A stretch of 61,318 nucleotides of DNA. Source: Lachnospiraceae bacterium. Lineage in GTDB: Bacteria; Bacillota; Clostridia; Lachnospirales; Lachnospiraceae. A model generated the notes under the pieces. The model searched no databases, had not been told where the DNA came from, and saw only the letters and a list, made by a program, of their open reading frames with translations. The stretch covers positions 1 to 61,318 of the forward strand of contig JAFUGL010000024.1 in the NCBI GenBank assembly GCA_017469405.1, written 5' to 3'. How positions within the stretch are numbered: position 1 is the first letter of the stretch; the number at the start of each line of letters is the position of its first letter. This document shows, piece after piece, positions 53,801-61,318 of the stretch. A program made the position numbers and the translations under genes.

Positions 53801-54187
53801 ATGAGCACCGGTGGGTTGATGGCGTTAATTATTATAGCTGTAATGCTTGCTGTAAGTTTAAAAAATAAAAATCCTGAGATAAGCAGTATCATTAGTTTGG
53901 GACTTTGTCTTTGTATTATTGCCATATGTGTTGAAAGAATGAAAATAATTGTTTTCAGGATTAAAAATATAGCAATAAATGTAGATATTGATAAGAGCTA
54001 TATATTGATTTTAATTAAGCTTATAGGAATTGCTTACATATGTGAATTTGCAGCCGGTATAAGTAAGGATGCAGGATATGGAGCAGTTGCATCACAGATT
54101 GAGCTTATGGGTAAGCTTACCATGCTTATGGTTTCGCTTCCGGTTTTATCGCAGGTTATTGATATCATTATCAGTTTGATGAGGTGA
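53801..54187 (+). CDS. spoIIIAD: Stage III sporulation protein AD
   Basis: The 128-residue membrane protein has three to four hydrophobic helices and the family motif KLIGIAYICEFAAGISKDAGYGAVASQIE. It is an integral membrane component of the SpoIIIA complex, related to SpoIIIAC. I start it at the ATG at 53801, with AGAGG 10 bases upstream; an in-frame GTG at 53780 has no ribosome-binding site. Confidence 0.92.
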   Translation: MSTGGLMALIIIAVMLAVSLKNKNPEISSIISLGLCLCIIAICVERMKIIVFRIKNIAINVDIDKSYILILIKLIGIAYICEFAAGISKDAGYGAVASQIELMGKLTMLMVSLPVLSQVIDIIISLMR

Positions 54188-54191
54188 GCAA

Positions 54192-55415
54192 TTGAAACTA
54201 AGACTTTATGGATTGGCGATATTATTTATAACAGGTCTTAATTTGATTAATGATAACGTGGATTATAAAAGTCATGATTATATGATTTATGAATCAACGA
54301 CAATAACCAAAGAAGAGGAAAATTATGATGATACAGACTACTATGATCAGGATGTTTATGACAGTGTATATGATAAGCTTGAATTAGAAAGCATAGACAG
54401 AGAACTAAAAAAAAGCGGAATCAATATGTCGCTTAGTGTAAAGGATATGATTAAAGATATATCAAAGGATAATACAAAAGGTATAACTGTCAGATTTAAA
54501 ACTATTATAAAAGATACTTTAACCGGTCAGGTAGCTGATAATAAAAGCTTAATGATTATGCTGATAACAGTTGTTTTAATCGGTTCATTGTTTGTTAATT
54601 TGTCCGGTTCCATGGGAAATGGGTTTATAAGTGAAAATGGTTTCTATATCACATATCTTATAATTACTGCAATTTTACTTACTTCATTTATGATAACTTT
54701 GGATATGGTTAGTGATTCGATTGTACTTTTAATTAATTTGATAAAAATAGTTATTCCTTTTTTTGCTATTGCGATTAATTTTGTGGGACATGCATCATCG
54801 GCAGCTTCTATGTATGAAATTATTATGATAGGTATATGGCTTGTAGAATCAGTTATCTTAAATATTATTCTTCCCATGATAAGATTTTTTGTTATAGTAA
54901 CGCTTATTAATAATATTAATAAAGAGGATTATTTTTCCAGACTTACTAAACTAATTAATAGTATTATAAACTGGATTTTAAAGTCAGTTGTATTTTTTAT
55001 AGCAGGACTTAATATTATAAAAAGTTTGATTGAGCCACATATTGATATGCTTGGAAAAAATGCTGTAAGTAAGGTGGTTTCAGCACTACCGTCCGGAACC
55101 ATGATTTCCGTTCTTACCGGAACTTTTTTAGGTGCGGGAGTTGTAATAAAAAACAGTATAGGTATAGCAGGAATAATTTTGATGGGGCTTATAGTTTGTG
55201 TGCCGGTTTTGAAAACTGTATTTGTTATGCTTATTATAAGGGTAACATCAGTTATACTTCAACCTGTTGGAGAAAAACGTTATATTGAAGGACTTGAAGG
55301 TTTGGCACAGGGTATAAAGCTTTTACTTCTTTGCCTTTTTTCGTCTGTTACCTTATTTGTACTTACGATTGCAATAATGGCATATTCAACCAATTCGGGA
55401 GGAGGATTATATTGA
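54192..55415 (+). CDS. spoIIIAE: Stage III sporulation protein AE
   Basis: The 407-residue protein has an N-terminal signal or anchor helix, an acidic Tyr/Asp-rich external stretch, and about eight membrane helices. The conserved segments SALPSGTMISVLTGTFLGAGVVIKN and LQPVGEKRYIEGLEGL match SpoIIIAE. It is the large membrane subunit of the mother cell to forespore channel. It begins with TTG 4 bases after the spoIIIAD stop; GAGGTGAG is the ribosome-binding site. Confidence 0.94.
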   Translation: MKLRLYGLAILFITGLNLINDNVDYKSHDYMIYESTTITKEEENYDDTDYYDQDVYDSVYDKLELESIDRELKKSGINMSLSVKDMIKDISKDNTKGITVRFKTIIKDTLTGQVADNKSLMIMLITVVLIGSLFVNLSGSMGNGFISENGFYITYLIITAILLTSFMITLDMVSDSIVLLINLIKIVIPFFAIAINFVGHASSAASMYEIIMIGIWLVESVILNIILPMIRFFVIVTLINNINKEDYFSRLTKLINSIINWILKSVVFFIAGLNIIKSLIEPHIDMLGKNAVSKVVSALPSGTMISVLTGTFLGAGVVIKNSIGIAGIILMGLIVCVPVLKTVFVMLIIRVTSVILQPVGEKRYIEGLEGLAQGIKLLLLCLFSSVTLFVLTIAIMAYSTNSGGGLY

Positions 55416-55879
55416 TTAGTGCTTGGATGAGAGGTTTGGTTATCTATCTCATTTTATCAGGAATTGTAATGAAACTTGTCCCGGGTAAAAGCTATGAGAG
55501 ATATATTTCTCTCTATATGGGGCTTATTCTTGTTGCGATTTTGTTTAAACCTGTTTTCATGCTTTTTAATTTCGATGATTCTTATGCAAATACTCTAATG
55601 AAGAGTTTTGACAGCTATCTTTCATTTGAGCCGGATGGCTTTAATGCAGTTAGCAGCCATGATACATATTATGAGCTTGGAATAGGAGAGGCAATAAAGG
55701 AAAAATGCAGGGAAGAAGGGATAGAAATTTATGATATTTCTGTTGTGACTGATGATAAGAATAATGTTCTTAGTATAACTGTTTATACAGGACAAATAAC
55801 AGATGAAAATTATTTAAAAAGTTTAATTAATGATGTCTATAAATCTGATTTTGAGAGTATACATATAGTAAGACGGTGA
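55412..55879 (+). CDS. spoIIIAF: Stage III sporulation protein AF
   Basis: The 155-residue protein has two membrane helices at the N-terminus (AWMRGLVIYLILSGIVMKLVP and YISLYMGLILVAILFKPVF), then a soluble alpha/beta domain (YELGIGEAIKEKCREEGIEI). This is the SpoIIIAF layout; the soluble domain resembles ring-forming domains of secretion systems. The start is the TTG at 55412, overlapping the spoIIIAE stop, with GGAGG at 55401-55405. Confidence 0.9.
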   Translation: MISAWMRGLVIYLILSGIVMKLVPGKSYERYISLYMGLILVAILFKPVFMLFNFDDSYANTLMKSFDSYLSFEPDGFNAVSSHDTYYELGIGEAIKEKCREEGIEIYDISVVTDDKNNVLSITVYTGQITDENYLKSLINDVYKSDFESIHIVRR

Positions 55880-55880
55880 A

Positions 55881-56354
55881 ATGATGGAGCTTAATTCTTT
55901 ATTTAATATTTTCAAGGGTAAATCAAACAAATTAATTACATTTATTTTAATTGGTGTGCTTTTGCTTATTATAGTTATGCCTGTAAAAAACAAAAGCATC
56001 TATCCGGGTACCTCTGATACGGAGGTCAAGGGAAGCAGTTATGATGTTTCTACAGATTATCAAAAAGATGCTTCTGATACTTACGGAAGTATGGCTGCTT
56101 ATTATGAGGATAAGCTTAAAGGGATTTTGGAAAAATCTTATGGTGAGGGTACTATGAGTGTTATGGTTACCATGAAAGGTCATGATGATTCAGGAGATTT
56201 TTATGGTAATTCCTCATATGAGGATGAATATCAGGTAGATGGTGTTTTGATAGTTGCAGATGTAAGGAGCGATGAGGCGGCGGATATAGCATTTGCAGTA
56301 TGCGCACTTTTTAATCTGCCTGCGCATAAGGTAGCTGTATTGATTAAAAAGTAG
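55881..56354 (+). CDS. spoIIIAG: Stage III sporulation protein AG
   Basis: The 157-residue protein has one membrane helix (about 20-35), then an external domain with YYEDKLKGILEKSYGEGTMSVMVTM and a C-terminal GVLIVADVRSDEAAD segment. It is SpoIIIAG, which forms a large ring in the intermembrane space. Two adjacent ATG codons are possible starts. It begins 1 base after the spoIIIAF stop. Confidence 0.92.
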   Translation: MMELNSLFNIFKGKSNKLITFILIGVLLLIIVMPVKNKSIYPGTSDTEVKGSSYDVSTDYQKDASDTYGSMAAYYEDKLKGILEKSYGEGTMSVMVTMKGHDDSGDFYGNSSYEDEYQVDGVLIVADVRSDEAADIAFAVCALFNLPAHKVAVLIKK

Positions 56355-56394
56355 GATGTATCAATAAGAAATTAATCAGGAGGTAGGTTTTATT

Positions 56395-57036
56395 ATGAAA
56401 AAGGCTTTTAAGAAAAATCAGGTGGTTATAGCAGCTTTGACGGTGTTGCTTGGTGTAGCCGGTTACATAAATTTTTCCGGTAATGATGTCAATCTTGGAA
56501 AAAAGAGTAAGGATAACGGTAAGGAAGCTACGGAGGAGGTTTTTGCGGAAAACGGGCAGGAGGATATCGTGGTTGATGTGGCAGAGGGAGAGCTTACACT
56601 TTATGATGTAGAGGGTGAGGAAAATATCGAGCTTAATTCGGACGAAGAGGATATAGGAGAGGCAGTTTTTACTTCTGCGGATGTGTCCGGAAGCCTTGTA
56701 AATATCAAGCTTAACAGAGAACAGGCACGTTCAAAGAGTAAGGAATATTATCTTGAGATAATCAACAGCGACAGTATGGAGGAAGCAGTGGTTCAGGAAG
56801 CAACATCGGCATATGTCAAGCTTACAGAGGATATGGAAAAGGAAGCGGATGCAGAAACCTTACTTATGGCTAAGGGCTTTGACAACGCAATTGTGTCAAT
56901 AAGTGATAACTCTGTAGACGTGGTTGTAAGCAATACTGAACTTACAGACATTGAAAGAGCACAGATAGAGGATATTGTTGTCAGAAAAACAGGCTGCAGT
57001 GTCGATCAGATTGTTATAACATCCATGGCAAAGTAG
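56395..57036 (+). CDS. spoIIIAH: Stage III sporulation protein AH
   Basis: The 213-residue protein has a membrane helix at about 10-27, a Glu/Asp-rich linker, and a YscJ/FliF-like C-terminal domain (LNREQARSKSKEYYLEI, AKGFDNAIVSISDNSVDVVV). In B. subtilis SpoIIIAH binds forespore SpoIIQ across the intermembrane space. It is the last gene of the spoIIIA operon. A new promoter precedes the next gene. Confidence 0.93.
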   Translation: MKKAFKKNQVVIAALTVLLGVAGYINFSGNDVNLGKKSKDNGKEATEEVFAENGQEDIVVDVAEGELTLYDVEGEENIELNSDEEDIGEAVFTSADVSGSLVNIKLNREQARSKSKEYYLEIINSDSMEEAVVQEATSAYVKLTEDMEKEADAETLLMAKGFDNAIVSISDNSVDVVVSNTELTDIERAQIEDIVVRKTGCSVDQIVITSMAK

Positions 57037-57070
57037 AATAATAAAACTGATAATTCTATATGTGATTTTG

Positions 57071-57099
57071 TTGCAATATCATAAAATATTGGGTATAAT
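57071..57099 (+). promoter_or_regulatory. Putative sigma-A promoter of the asp23-nusB-xse-ispA-dxs operon
   Basis: TTGCAA at 57071-57076 and TATAAT at 57094-57099 are separated by exactly 17 bases in the gap after spoIIIAH. This lets the housekeeping genes be expressed without sporulation. Confidence 0.7.
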
Positions 57100-57132
57100 T
57101 AGATAAATATTTTTTGATAGGAGGCAATTGTC

Positions 57133-57483
57133 GTGGAGGAAAAAAAGATTGAAAATATCGGAAAGATTAATATAGCAGATGATGTTGTTGCATCTATAGC
57201 AGGTATTGCTGCAATCGAGGTTGACGGTGTTGCAAGACTCACAGGAGGAATCTCTAAGGAGGTTGTAAGTAAGCTTGGTAAAAAGAAACTTGCAAAGGGT
57301 GTAGAGGTTTCTATAGTTGACGGAAATGTTGAAGCAGATGTATCTGTAGAGCTTGAATATGGCAACAATATAGCTAAGATTTCTAAAGAGGTTCAGGCAA
57401 GAGTTAAGCAGTCTATTGAAAATATGACCGGCCTTAATGTTACCGTTGTAAACGTTGTAGTTTCAGGGATAAAGCTTGACTAG
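57133..57483 (+). CDS. Asp23/Gls24 family envelope stress protein (YqhY-like)
   Basis: The 116-residue protein has the Asp23 core: IGKINIADDVVASIAGIAAIEVDGVARL near the start, VEVSIVDGNVEADVSVELEYG in the middle, and a C-terminal VKQSIENMTGLNVTVVNVVV. In B. subtilis the gene at this place is yqhY, linked to control of acetyl-CoA carboxylase, and is preceded by accB-accC; those genes are absent here. It begins with GTG. The upstream GGAGG supports this start. Confidence 0.92.
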   Translation: MEEKKIENIGKINIADDVVASIAGIAAIEVDGVARLTGGISKEVVSKLGKKKLAKGVEVSIVDGNVEADVSVELEYGNNIAKISKEVQARVKQSIENMTGLNVTVVNVVVSGIKLD

Positions 57484-57510
57484 TTTACATAGGGGAAAGC
57501 AGGTTTAATT

Positions 57511-57909
57511 ATGACTAGAAGAAGTCTCAGAGAAAACATATTTAAAATCTTGTTTAAGATTGAATTTAATGATATTCATGAGATGCAGGAGCAGATTGAT
57601 TTTTCCCTTGAGGGGATAGATGATCTATCCGAGGAAGATGAAGCATATATCACCGATAAGACTAAGAAAATCATATCTCTTATCGGTGAAATTGATGCTG
57701 TAATAAGTGATATTTCGGTAGGTTGGAGTATTGAGCGAATCGGTAAGGCTGAACTTGCCATACTTCGTCTGGCTGTTTATGAGATAAAGTATGATGAAGA
57801 TATACCTCTAAATGTAGCAGTTAGTGAGGCGGTAGAGCTTTCCAAGATTTACTGTGGAGAAGAAGCGGGAAGCTTTGTCAACGGTGTTTTGACCAAGCTA
57901 AATGATTAA
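57511..57909 (+). CDS. nusB: Transcription antitermination factor NusB
   Basis: The 132-residue all-helical protein has the NusB pattern: SLRENIFKILFKIEF at the N-terminus, WSIERIGKAELAILRLAVYEI, and the C-terminal IPLNVAVSEAVELSKIYCGEEAGSFVNGVL. NusB binds boxA RNA with NusE (S10) in rRNA antitermination. The position between asp23-like and xseA is conserved in Firmicutes. Confidence 0.96.
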   Translation: MTRRSLRENIFKILFKIEFNDIHEMQEQIDFSLEGIDDLSEEDEAYITDKTKKIISLIGEIDAVISDISVGWSIERIGKAELAILRLAVYEIKYDEDIPLNVAVSEAVELSKIYCGEEAGSFVNGVLTKLND

Positions 57910-57914
57910 ACAAT

Positions 57915-59120
57915 ATGAAGATATACAGTGTAGGACAAATAAATAATTATATAAAAAATATTATAACCCAGGATTATGTACTGAAAAAGCTCACAATTAA
58001 AGGTGAGGTTTCTAATTGTAAGTATCATAGCCTGGGACACATTTATTTTTCGTTAAAGGATGAGACCGGTACCATACCTGCAGTTATGTTTAAAGGCAAT
58101 ATAGAAAAAGGTCTTTCATTTAAAATGCAGGATGGACAAAAGGTTTTGGTAACGGGAAGTGTAGGTGTCTACGAAAAAGAAGGAAAGTACCAGCTATATG
58201 CATCCTATATAAAGCTTGAGGGTGTAGGGGATTTGCATGCCGAGTTTGAACGTCTAAAAAATAAACTCAATGAAGAAGGGCTTTTTGATCCGGATTTAAA
58301 AAAACCTATCCCTAAATTTCCTAAAAAAGTAGGTATAGTAACAGCTAAAACAGGAGCTGCCATACAGGATATTTTAAATATAGCCCGTAGAAGAAATCCT
58401 TATGTAGAGCTTTTCTTATATTCGGCTAAGGTTCAGGGCGAAGGTGCTGCCGACACTATAGTACAGGGTATAAAGAAGCTTGATACAATGGGCATGGATA
58501 CAATAATTGTAGGTCGTGGCGGTGGTTCGATAGAGGATCTTTGGGCATTTAATGAGGAAAAGGTTGTAAGGGCTATATATGAGGCTAAAACTCCTATTAT
58601 ATCCGGAGTAGGTCATGAGATTGATATTACGCTTTCGGATTATGCTGCTGACCTAAGGGCACCGACTCCGTCTGCGGCATGTGAACTTGCATTGCCGGAT
58701 GTTATGACTACCGTTAATCAGATAAAAAGTTATAAAGGCTCTCTTGACAACCTTATGAGGTCTAAGCTTTCCATGTATAAGCTTAAGCTTGAAAAACAAC
58801 AGGAGATGCTTTTAAGGCTTAATCCCAAGACTAAACTTGATAATCAGAATCAGTATCTTTCGGAGCTTTACGACAGACTTAAAAAAGCGATGGAGGATAA
58901 ATTTAACAGGTATAAACACAGATATGAGCTGTTAAGTGTAAGGCTCAATGGTCTTTCGCCTACGGCAAAGCTTGTCGGCGGTTTCGGATATATAGAAAAA
59001 AACGGAAAGCCGGTTTCTGATGTCAGTATAATAAAAGAAAATGATGAAATTGATATAACTATTAACAATGGTCGGATAAGTACAGTTGTAAAAAAGGTTG
59101 AGGGTGATAATAATGAGTAA
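57915..59120 (+). CDS. xseA: Exodeoxyribonuclease VII large subunit
   Basis: The 401-residue protein has an N-terminal OB-fold (VGQINNYIKNI, LTIKGEVSNCKYHSLGHIYFSLKDE) and a catalytic core (FPKKVGIVTAKTGAAIQDI, VGRGGGSIEDLWAFNEE, PIISGVGHEIDITLSDYAADLRAPTPSAA). A coiled coil follows, then a short C-terminal domain (GFGYIEKNGKPV). With XseB it degrades single-stranded DNA. It starts 5 bases after the nusB stop and overlaps xseB by 8 bases. Confidence 0.96.
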   Translation: MKIYSVGQINNYIKNIITQDYVLKKLTIKGEVSNCKYHSLGHIYFSLKDETGTIPAVMFKGNIEKGLSFKMQDGQKVLVTGSVGVYEKEGKYQLYASYIKLEGVGDLHAEFERLKNKLNEEGLFDPDLKKPIPKFPKKVGIVTAKTGAAIQDILNIARRRNPYVELFLYSAKVQGEGAADTIVQGIKKLDTMGMDTIIVGRGGGSIEDLWAFNEEKVVRAIYEAKTPIISGVGHEIDITLSDYAADLRAPTPSAACELALPDVMTTVNQIKSYKGSLDNLMRSKLSMYKLKLEKQQEMLLRLNPKTKLDNQNQYLSELYDRLKKAMEDKFNRYKHRYELLSVRLNGLSPTAKLVGGFGYIEKNGKPVSDVSIIKENDEIDITINNGRISTVVKKVEGDNNE

Positions 59121-59331
59121 TGTAAAGGATAAAAATGACAATGGTAAGGACAAGCTTGCTATAGAGGAAGCTTTTGAGAGACTTGAAAAGATTAACAGGC
59201 TTTTGGAAAATCCCGATACAAGCCTTAAGGATTCTCTTTTGCTTTACAGTGAGGGAGTTAAGCTTGTAAATGCATGCAAGGAAAATCTTGAGGGAGTTGA
59301 AAAGGAGATACAGATAATAAATGGGGATTGA
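59113..59331 (+). CDS. xseB: Exodeoxyribonuclease VII small subunit
   Basis: The 72-residue helical protein has the XseB motif LAIEEAFERLEKINRLLENPDTSLKDSLLLYSEGVKL (in two parts). The ATG at 59113 has GAGGGTG 7 bases upstream, inside the end of xseA. The last bases overlap the start of ispA, so xseA, xseB and ispA are translationally coupled. Confidence 0.94.
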   Translation: MSNVKDKNDNGKDKLAIEEAFERLEKINRLLENPDTSLKDSLLLYSEGVKLVNACKENLEGVEKEIQIINGD

Positions 59332-60217
59332 TGTATCGGATATTGAAAAGATAATTTATAAGTATATCCCTACTGCAAAGGGATATCAGCAGGATGTGCT
59401 TTCGGCTATGGATTATGCTTTTTCAGCAGGCGGAAAGAGGATTCGTCCCATGATGATGAAGCTTTGTTTTGATATGCTTTCTGAACCTTTAGATACATAT
59501 GATGAAAGTATTATAGGTCCTTTTATGGCTGCTATAGAGATGATTCATACATCCTCACTTATACATGATGATTTGCCTGCACTTGATAATGATGAATTAA
59601 GAAGGGGAAAGCCTACAGTACATGTTAAGTATGGTGAAGATGTTGCTATACTTGCAGGTGATGGGCTTCTTAATTATGCATATGAAACGGCAGCAAAGGC
59701 ATTTGCAATTAACCCCGGGGATTATGGGATTGAAAAGGCATTTGCAATTCTTGCGTCTAAAGCAGGTGTGTACGGTATGCTTGGCGGACAGTCTCTGGAT
59801 GTTGTTATGACAGGAAAAAAGCTTTCTGATGATGAGCTGGAGTTTATTTATCTCAATAAAACCTCGGCACTTATTGAAAGCTCTATGATGGTAGGAGCCG
59901 CACTTGCAGGTGCAGATGATACGGTGGTATCAAAGATTGAAGATGCTGCCCGTGCGGTGGGTATGGCTTTTCAGGTTCAGGATGATATACTTGACATAAA
60001 GGGTGATGAGGCAGTAATCGGAAAGCCGGTTCACAGTGACGAAAAAAATGATAAATATACTTATGCAACTATTCATGGGATAGAGGAATCAAAGAAGTAT
60101 GTAAAGGAAATGTCAGATAAGGCAAATGCTATTATAAGAGGAATAGCGGTAAAAAATGATTCTGCAAGGGATGAGCTTTGCGGTCTTATCAATGCACTTA
60201 TTGACAGGGATAGATAA
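59321..60217 (+). CDS. ispA: Farnesyl/geranylgeranyl diphosphate synthase (polyprenyl synthetase)
   Basis: The 298-residue protein has the two Asp-rich motifs of trans-prenyltransferases: the first in LIHDDLPALDND, the second in QVQDDILDIKGD. GGKRIRPMM at the N-terminus and GQSLDVVM in the middle are also typical. It condenses IPP with allylic diphosphates to give C15 or longer chains, precursors of undecaprenyl phosphate. That carrier is also used by the glycan enzymes of this window. It lies directly before dxs, the first enzyme of the MEP isoprenoid pathway. Confidence 0.94.
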   Translation: MGIDVSDIEKIIYKYIPTAKGYQQDVLSAMDYAFSAGGKRIRPMMMKLCFDMLSEPLDTYDESIIGPFMAAIEMIHTSSLIHDDLPALDNDELRRGKPTVHVKYGEDVAILAGDGLLNYAYETAAKAFAINPGDYGIEKAFAILASKAGVYGMLGGQSLDVVMTGKKLSDDELEFIYLNKTSALIESSMMVGAALAGADDTVVSKIEDAARAVGMAFQVQDDILDIKGDEAVIGKPVHSDEKNDKYTYATIHGIEESKKYVKEMSDKANAIIRGIAVKNDSARDELCGLINALIDRDR

Positions 60218-60218
60218 A

Positions 60219-61318
60219 ATGGCGCTTTTAGATAGTATTAATAAGGCAAATGATATAAAAAAAATTGATAAAGAGGATTATAACCTCCTCGCTTCTGAAA
60301 TCAGGGAATTTTTGATTGATAAGGTCAGTGAGAAGGGTGGTCATCTTGCTTCTAATCTGGGTGCGGTGGAGCTTACCATGGCACTACATCTTTGTATGGA
60401 TTTTCCTTCGGACAAGCTTATATTTGATGTGGGACATCAGGCTTATACCCACAAGCTTCTGACAGGAAGAAAAGAGGAGTTTGATCACTTAAGAGAATAT
60501 GGTGGAATAAGCGGTTTTCCCAAGGCCTGTGAGAGTGAAGCGGATGCATTTGATACCGGACACAGCTCAACCAGTATCTCTGCGGCGCTAGGATATGCAG
60601 TTGCAAGAGATTTAAAGAAGGAAAATTATAAGGTTGCTGCGATAATCGGTGACGGCTCTATGACAGGTGGTATGGCATTTGAGGCGATTAACAGTCTGTC
60701 ACAGATAAAAACCGGTTGCGTGATTATTTTAAATGACAATGAAATGTCTATAGATAAAAATGTCGGCGGAATGTCCAGGTACTTAAACAGTATAAGACTT
60801 GGCGATGCATATAACGGATTTAAATCAGGGGTTGAGCAGAGCCTGCTTGCAACCAGAACAGGTACCAAGGTGGCAAGGATCCTTAAGCGTTCCAAGGACA
60901 ATATAAAACAGTTCTTTGTATCCGGTTCAGTTTTTGATGAGCTCGGTGTCACATATGTAGGTCCTGTTGACGGACATGATATAGAAAATATGGTTTCCGT
61001 GTTTAAGCAGGCTTTTAAGCTCAATAAACCGATAATAATACATGTTAAAACCAAAAAGGGAAAGGGCTACAGGTTTGCGGAAAGACATCCGGATTATTTT
61101 CATGGTATATCTGCGTTTGATAAGGAAACCGGACATTTGATAGAAAAGAAAAACCATAAAACTTATACGGATATATTTAAACATAAGCTGGTTTCACTCG
61201 GTGATGCACATGAGGATGTGGTAGCGGTTACAGCTGCTATGTCTATCGGAACCGGTGTATTTAAATTCGCTGAAAAGTATCCTGACAGATGCTGTGATGT
61301 GGGCATAGCAGAACAGCA
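60219..61318 (+). CDS. dxs: 1-deoxy-D-xylulose-5-phosphate synthase, N-terminal part (cut by window end)
   Basis: A frame opens at the ATG at 60219, one base after the ispA stop, and runs to the window end (366 codons of the usual 620 or so). It contains LLASEIREFLIDKVSEKGGH, DVGHQAYTHKLLTGR, DTGHSSTSISAALGYA, and the ThDP motif GDGSMTGGMAFEA with NDNEMSID. These are typical of DXS, which makes DXP from pyruvate and glyceraldehyde-3-phosphate. The order xseA-xseB-ispA-dxs is conserved in Firmicutes. Confidence 0.95.
   Translation, partial: MALLDSINKANDIKKIDKEDYNLLASEIREFLIDKVSEKGGHLASNLGAVELTMALHLCMDFPSDKLIFDVGHQAYTHKLLTGRKEEFDHLREYGGISGFPKACESEADAFDTGHSSTSISAALGYAVARDLKKENYKVAAIIGDGSMTGGMAFEAINSLSQIKTGCVIILNDNEMSIDKNVGGMSRYLNSIRLGDAYNGFKSGVEQSLLATRTGTKVARILKRSKDNIKQFFVSGSVFDELGVTYVGPVDGHDIENMVSVFKQAFKLNKPIIIHVKTKKGKGYRFAERHPDYFHGISAFDKETGHLIEKKNHKTYTDIFKHKLVSLGDAHEDVVAVTAAMSIGTGVFKFAEKYPDRCCDVGIAEQ

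Overview
The window is AT-rich, densely packed DNA from a spore-forming Firmicute, most likely a member of the Lachnospiraceae (class Clostridia). The evidence is the gene order. The block ireB-ruvX-DUF1292-rnj-ylbF-mltG-like-trmR-trhP follows the Bacillus/Clostridia arrangement, and so does pepP-efp-spoIIIAA to AH-asp23-nusB-xseA-xseB-ispA-dxs. Both are housekeeping or sporulation blocks, and they frame two accessory islands. I saw no rRNA, tRNA, CRISPR array, insertion sequence, prophage or replication origin. No gap without a gene exceeds 300 bases; the longest is 49708-49940, which is described below.

Layout. 1-249 is the 3' end of rpoC, closed by a terminator. 334-1680 (minus) is a lone GT87-like membrane glycosyltransferase. 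1872-7562 is a housekeeping operon for cell-wall signalling, Holliday-junction resolution, RNA decay and tRNA wobble-uridine modification. 7540-8163 (minus) is the late mother-cell sporulation sigma factor SigK, whose 3' end overlaps the terminator of the previous operon. 8320-29962 is a surface-glycan island bracketed by two paralogous GT-C membrane glycosyltransferases in opposite orientation. 30154-49707 is a complete-looking type IV pilus locus ending in a 1,685-residue secreted protein. 49714-49907 holds a terminator, a compact GC-rich segment that could be a structured RNA, and a promoter. 49941-61318 is pepP, efp (minus), the eight-gene spoIIIA operon, asp23-like, nusB, xseA, xseB, ispA and the first 366 codons of dxs.

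How the genes work together. In the glycan island, RfbF, RfbG and RfbH should make CDP-4-keto-3,6-dideoxyglucose. RfbH carries the diagnostic His in place of the PLP lysine and the Cys ligands for a [2Fe-2S] cluster. An acetolactate-synthase-like ThDP enzyme and an SDR lie directly downstream. This recalls YerE/YerF of yersiniose synthesis and suggests a branched-chain 3,6-dideoxyhexose. An RmlC-like epimerase and a second SDR further upstream could instead, or additionally, give an ascarylose-type sugar. A tight second cassette (DegT aminotransferase, NeuD-like acyltransferase, PseG-like hydrolase, NeuB-like synthase) points to a nonulosonic (sialic-like) acid, although no CMP-sugar synthetase is present. 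A GtrB-like lipid-linked transferase, a Wzx-type flippase and the GT-C enzymes could assemble and move the glycan.

The pilus locus encodes PilB, PilT, PilC, a major pilin, PilD, a natural PilM-PilN fusion, a PilO with an additional C-terminal domain, and four minor-pilin-like proteins. One of these is a 1,005-residue giant without the usual Glu5. Last comes the 1,685-residue exported protein, a candidate tip or adhesin component. I regard the giant pilus components and the PilM-PilN fusion, the candidate branched dideoxysugar/nonulosonate island, and the small structured element at 49762-49846 as the most interesting parts of the window.
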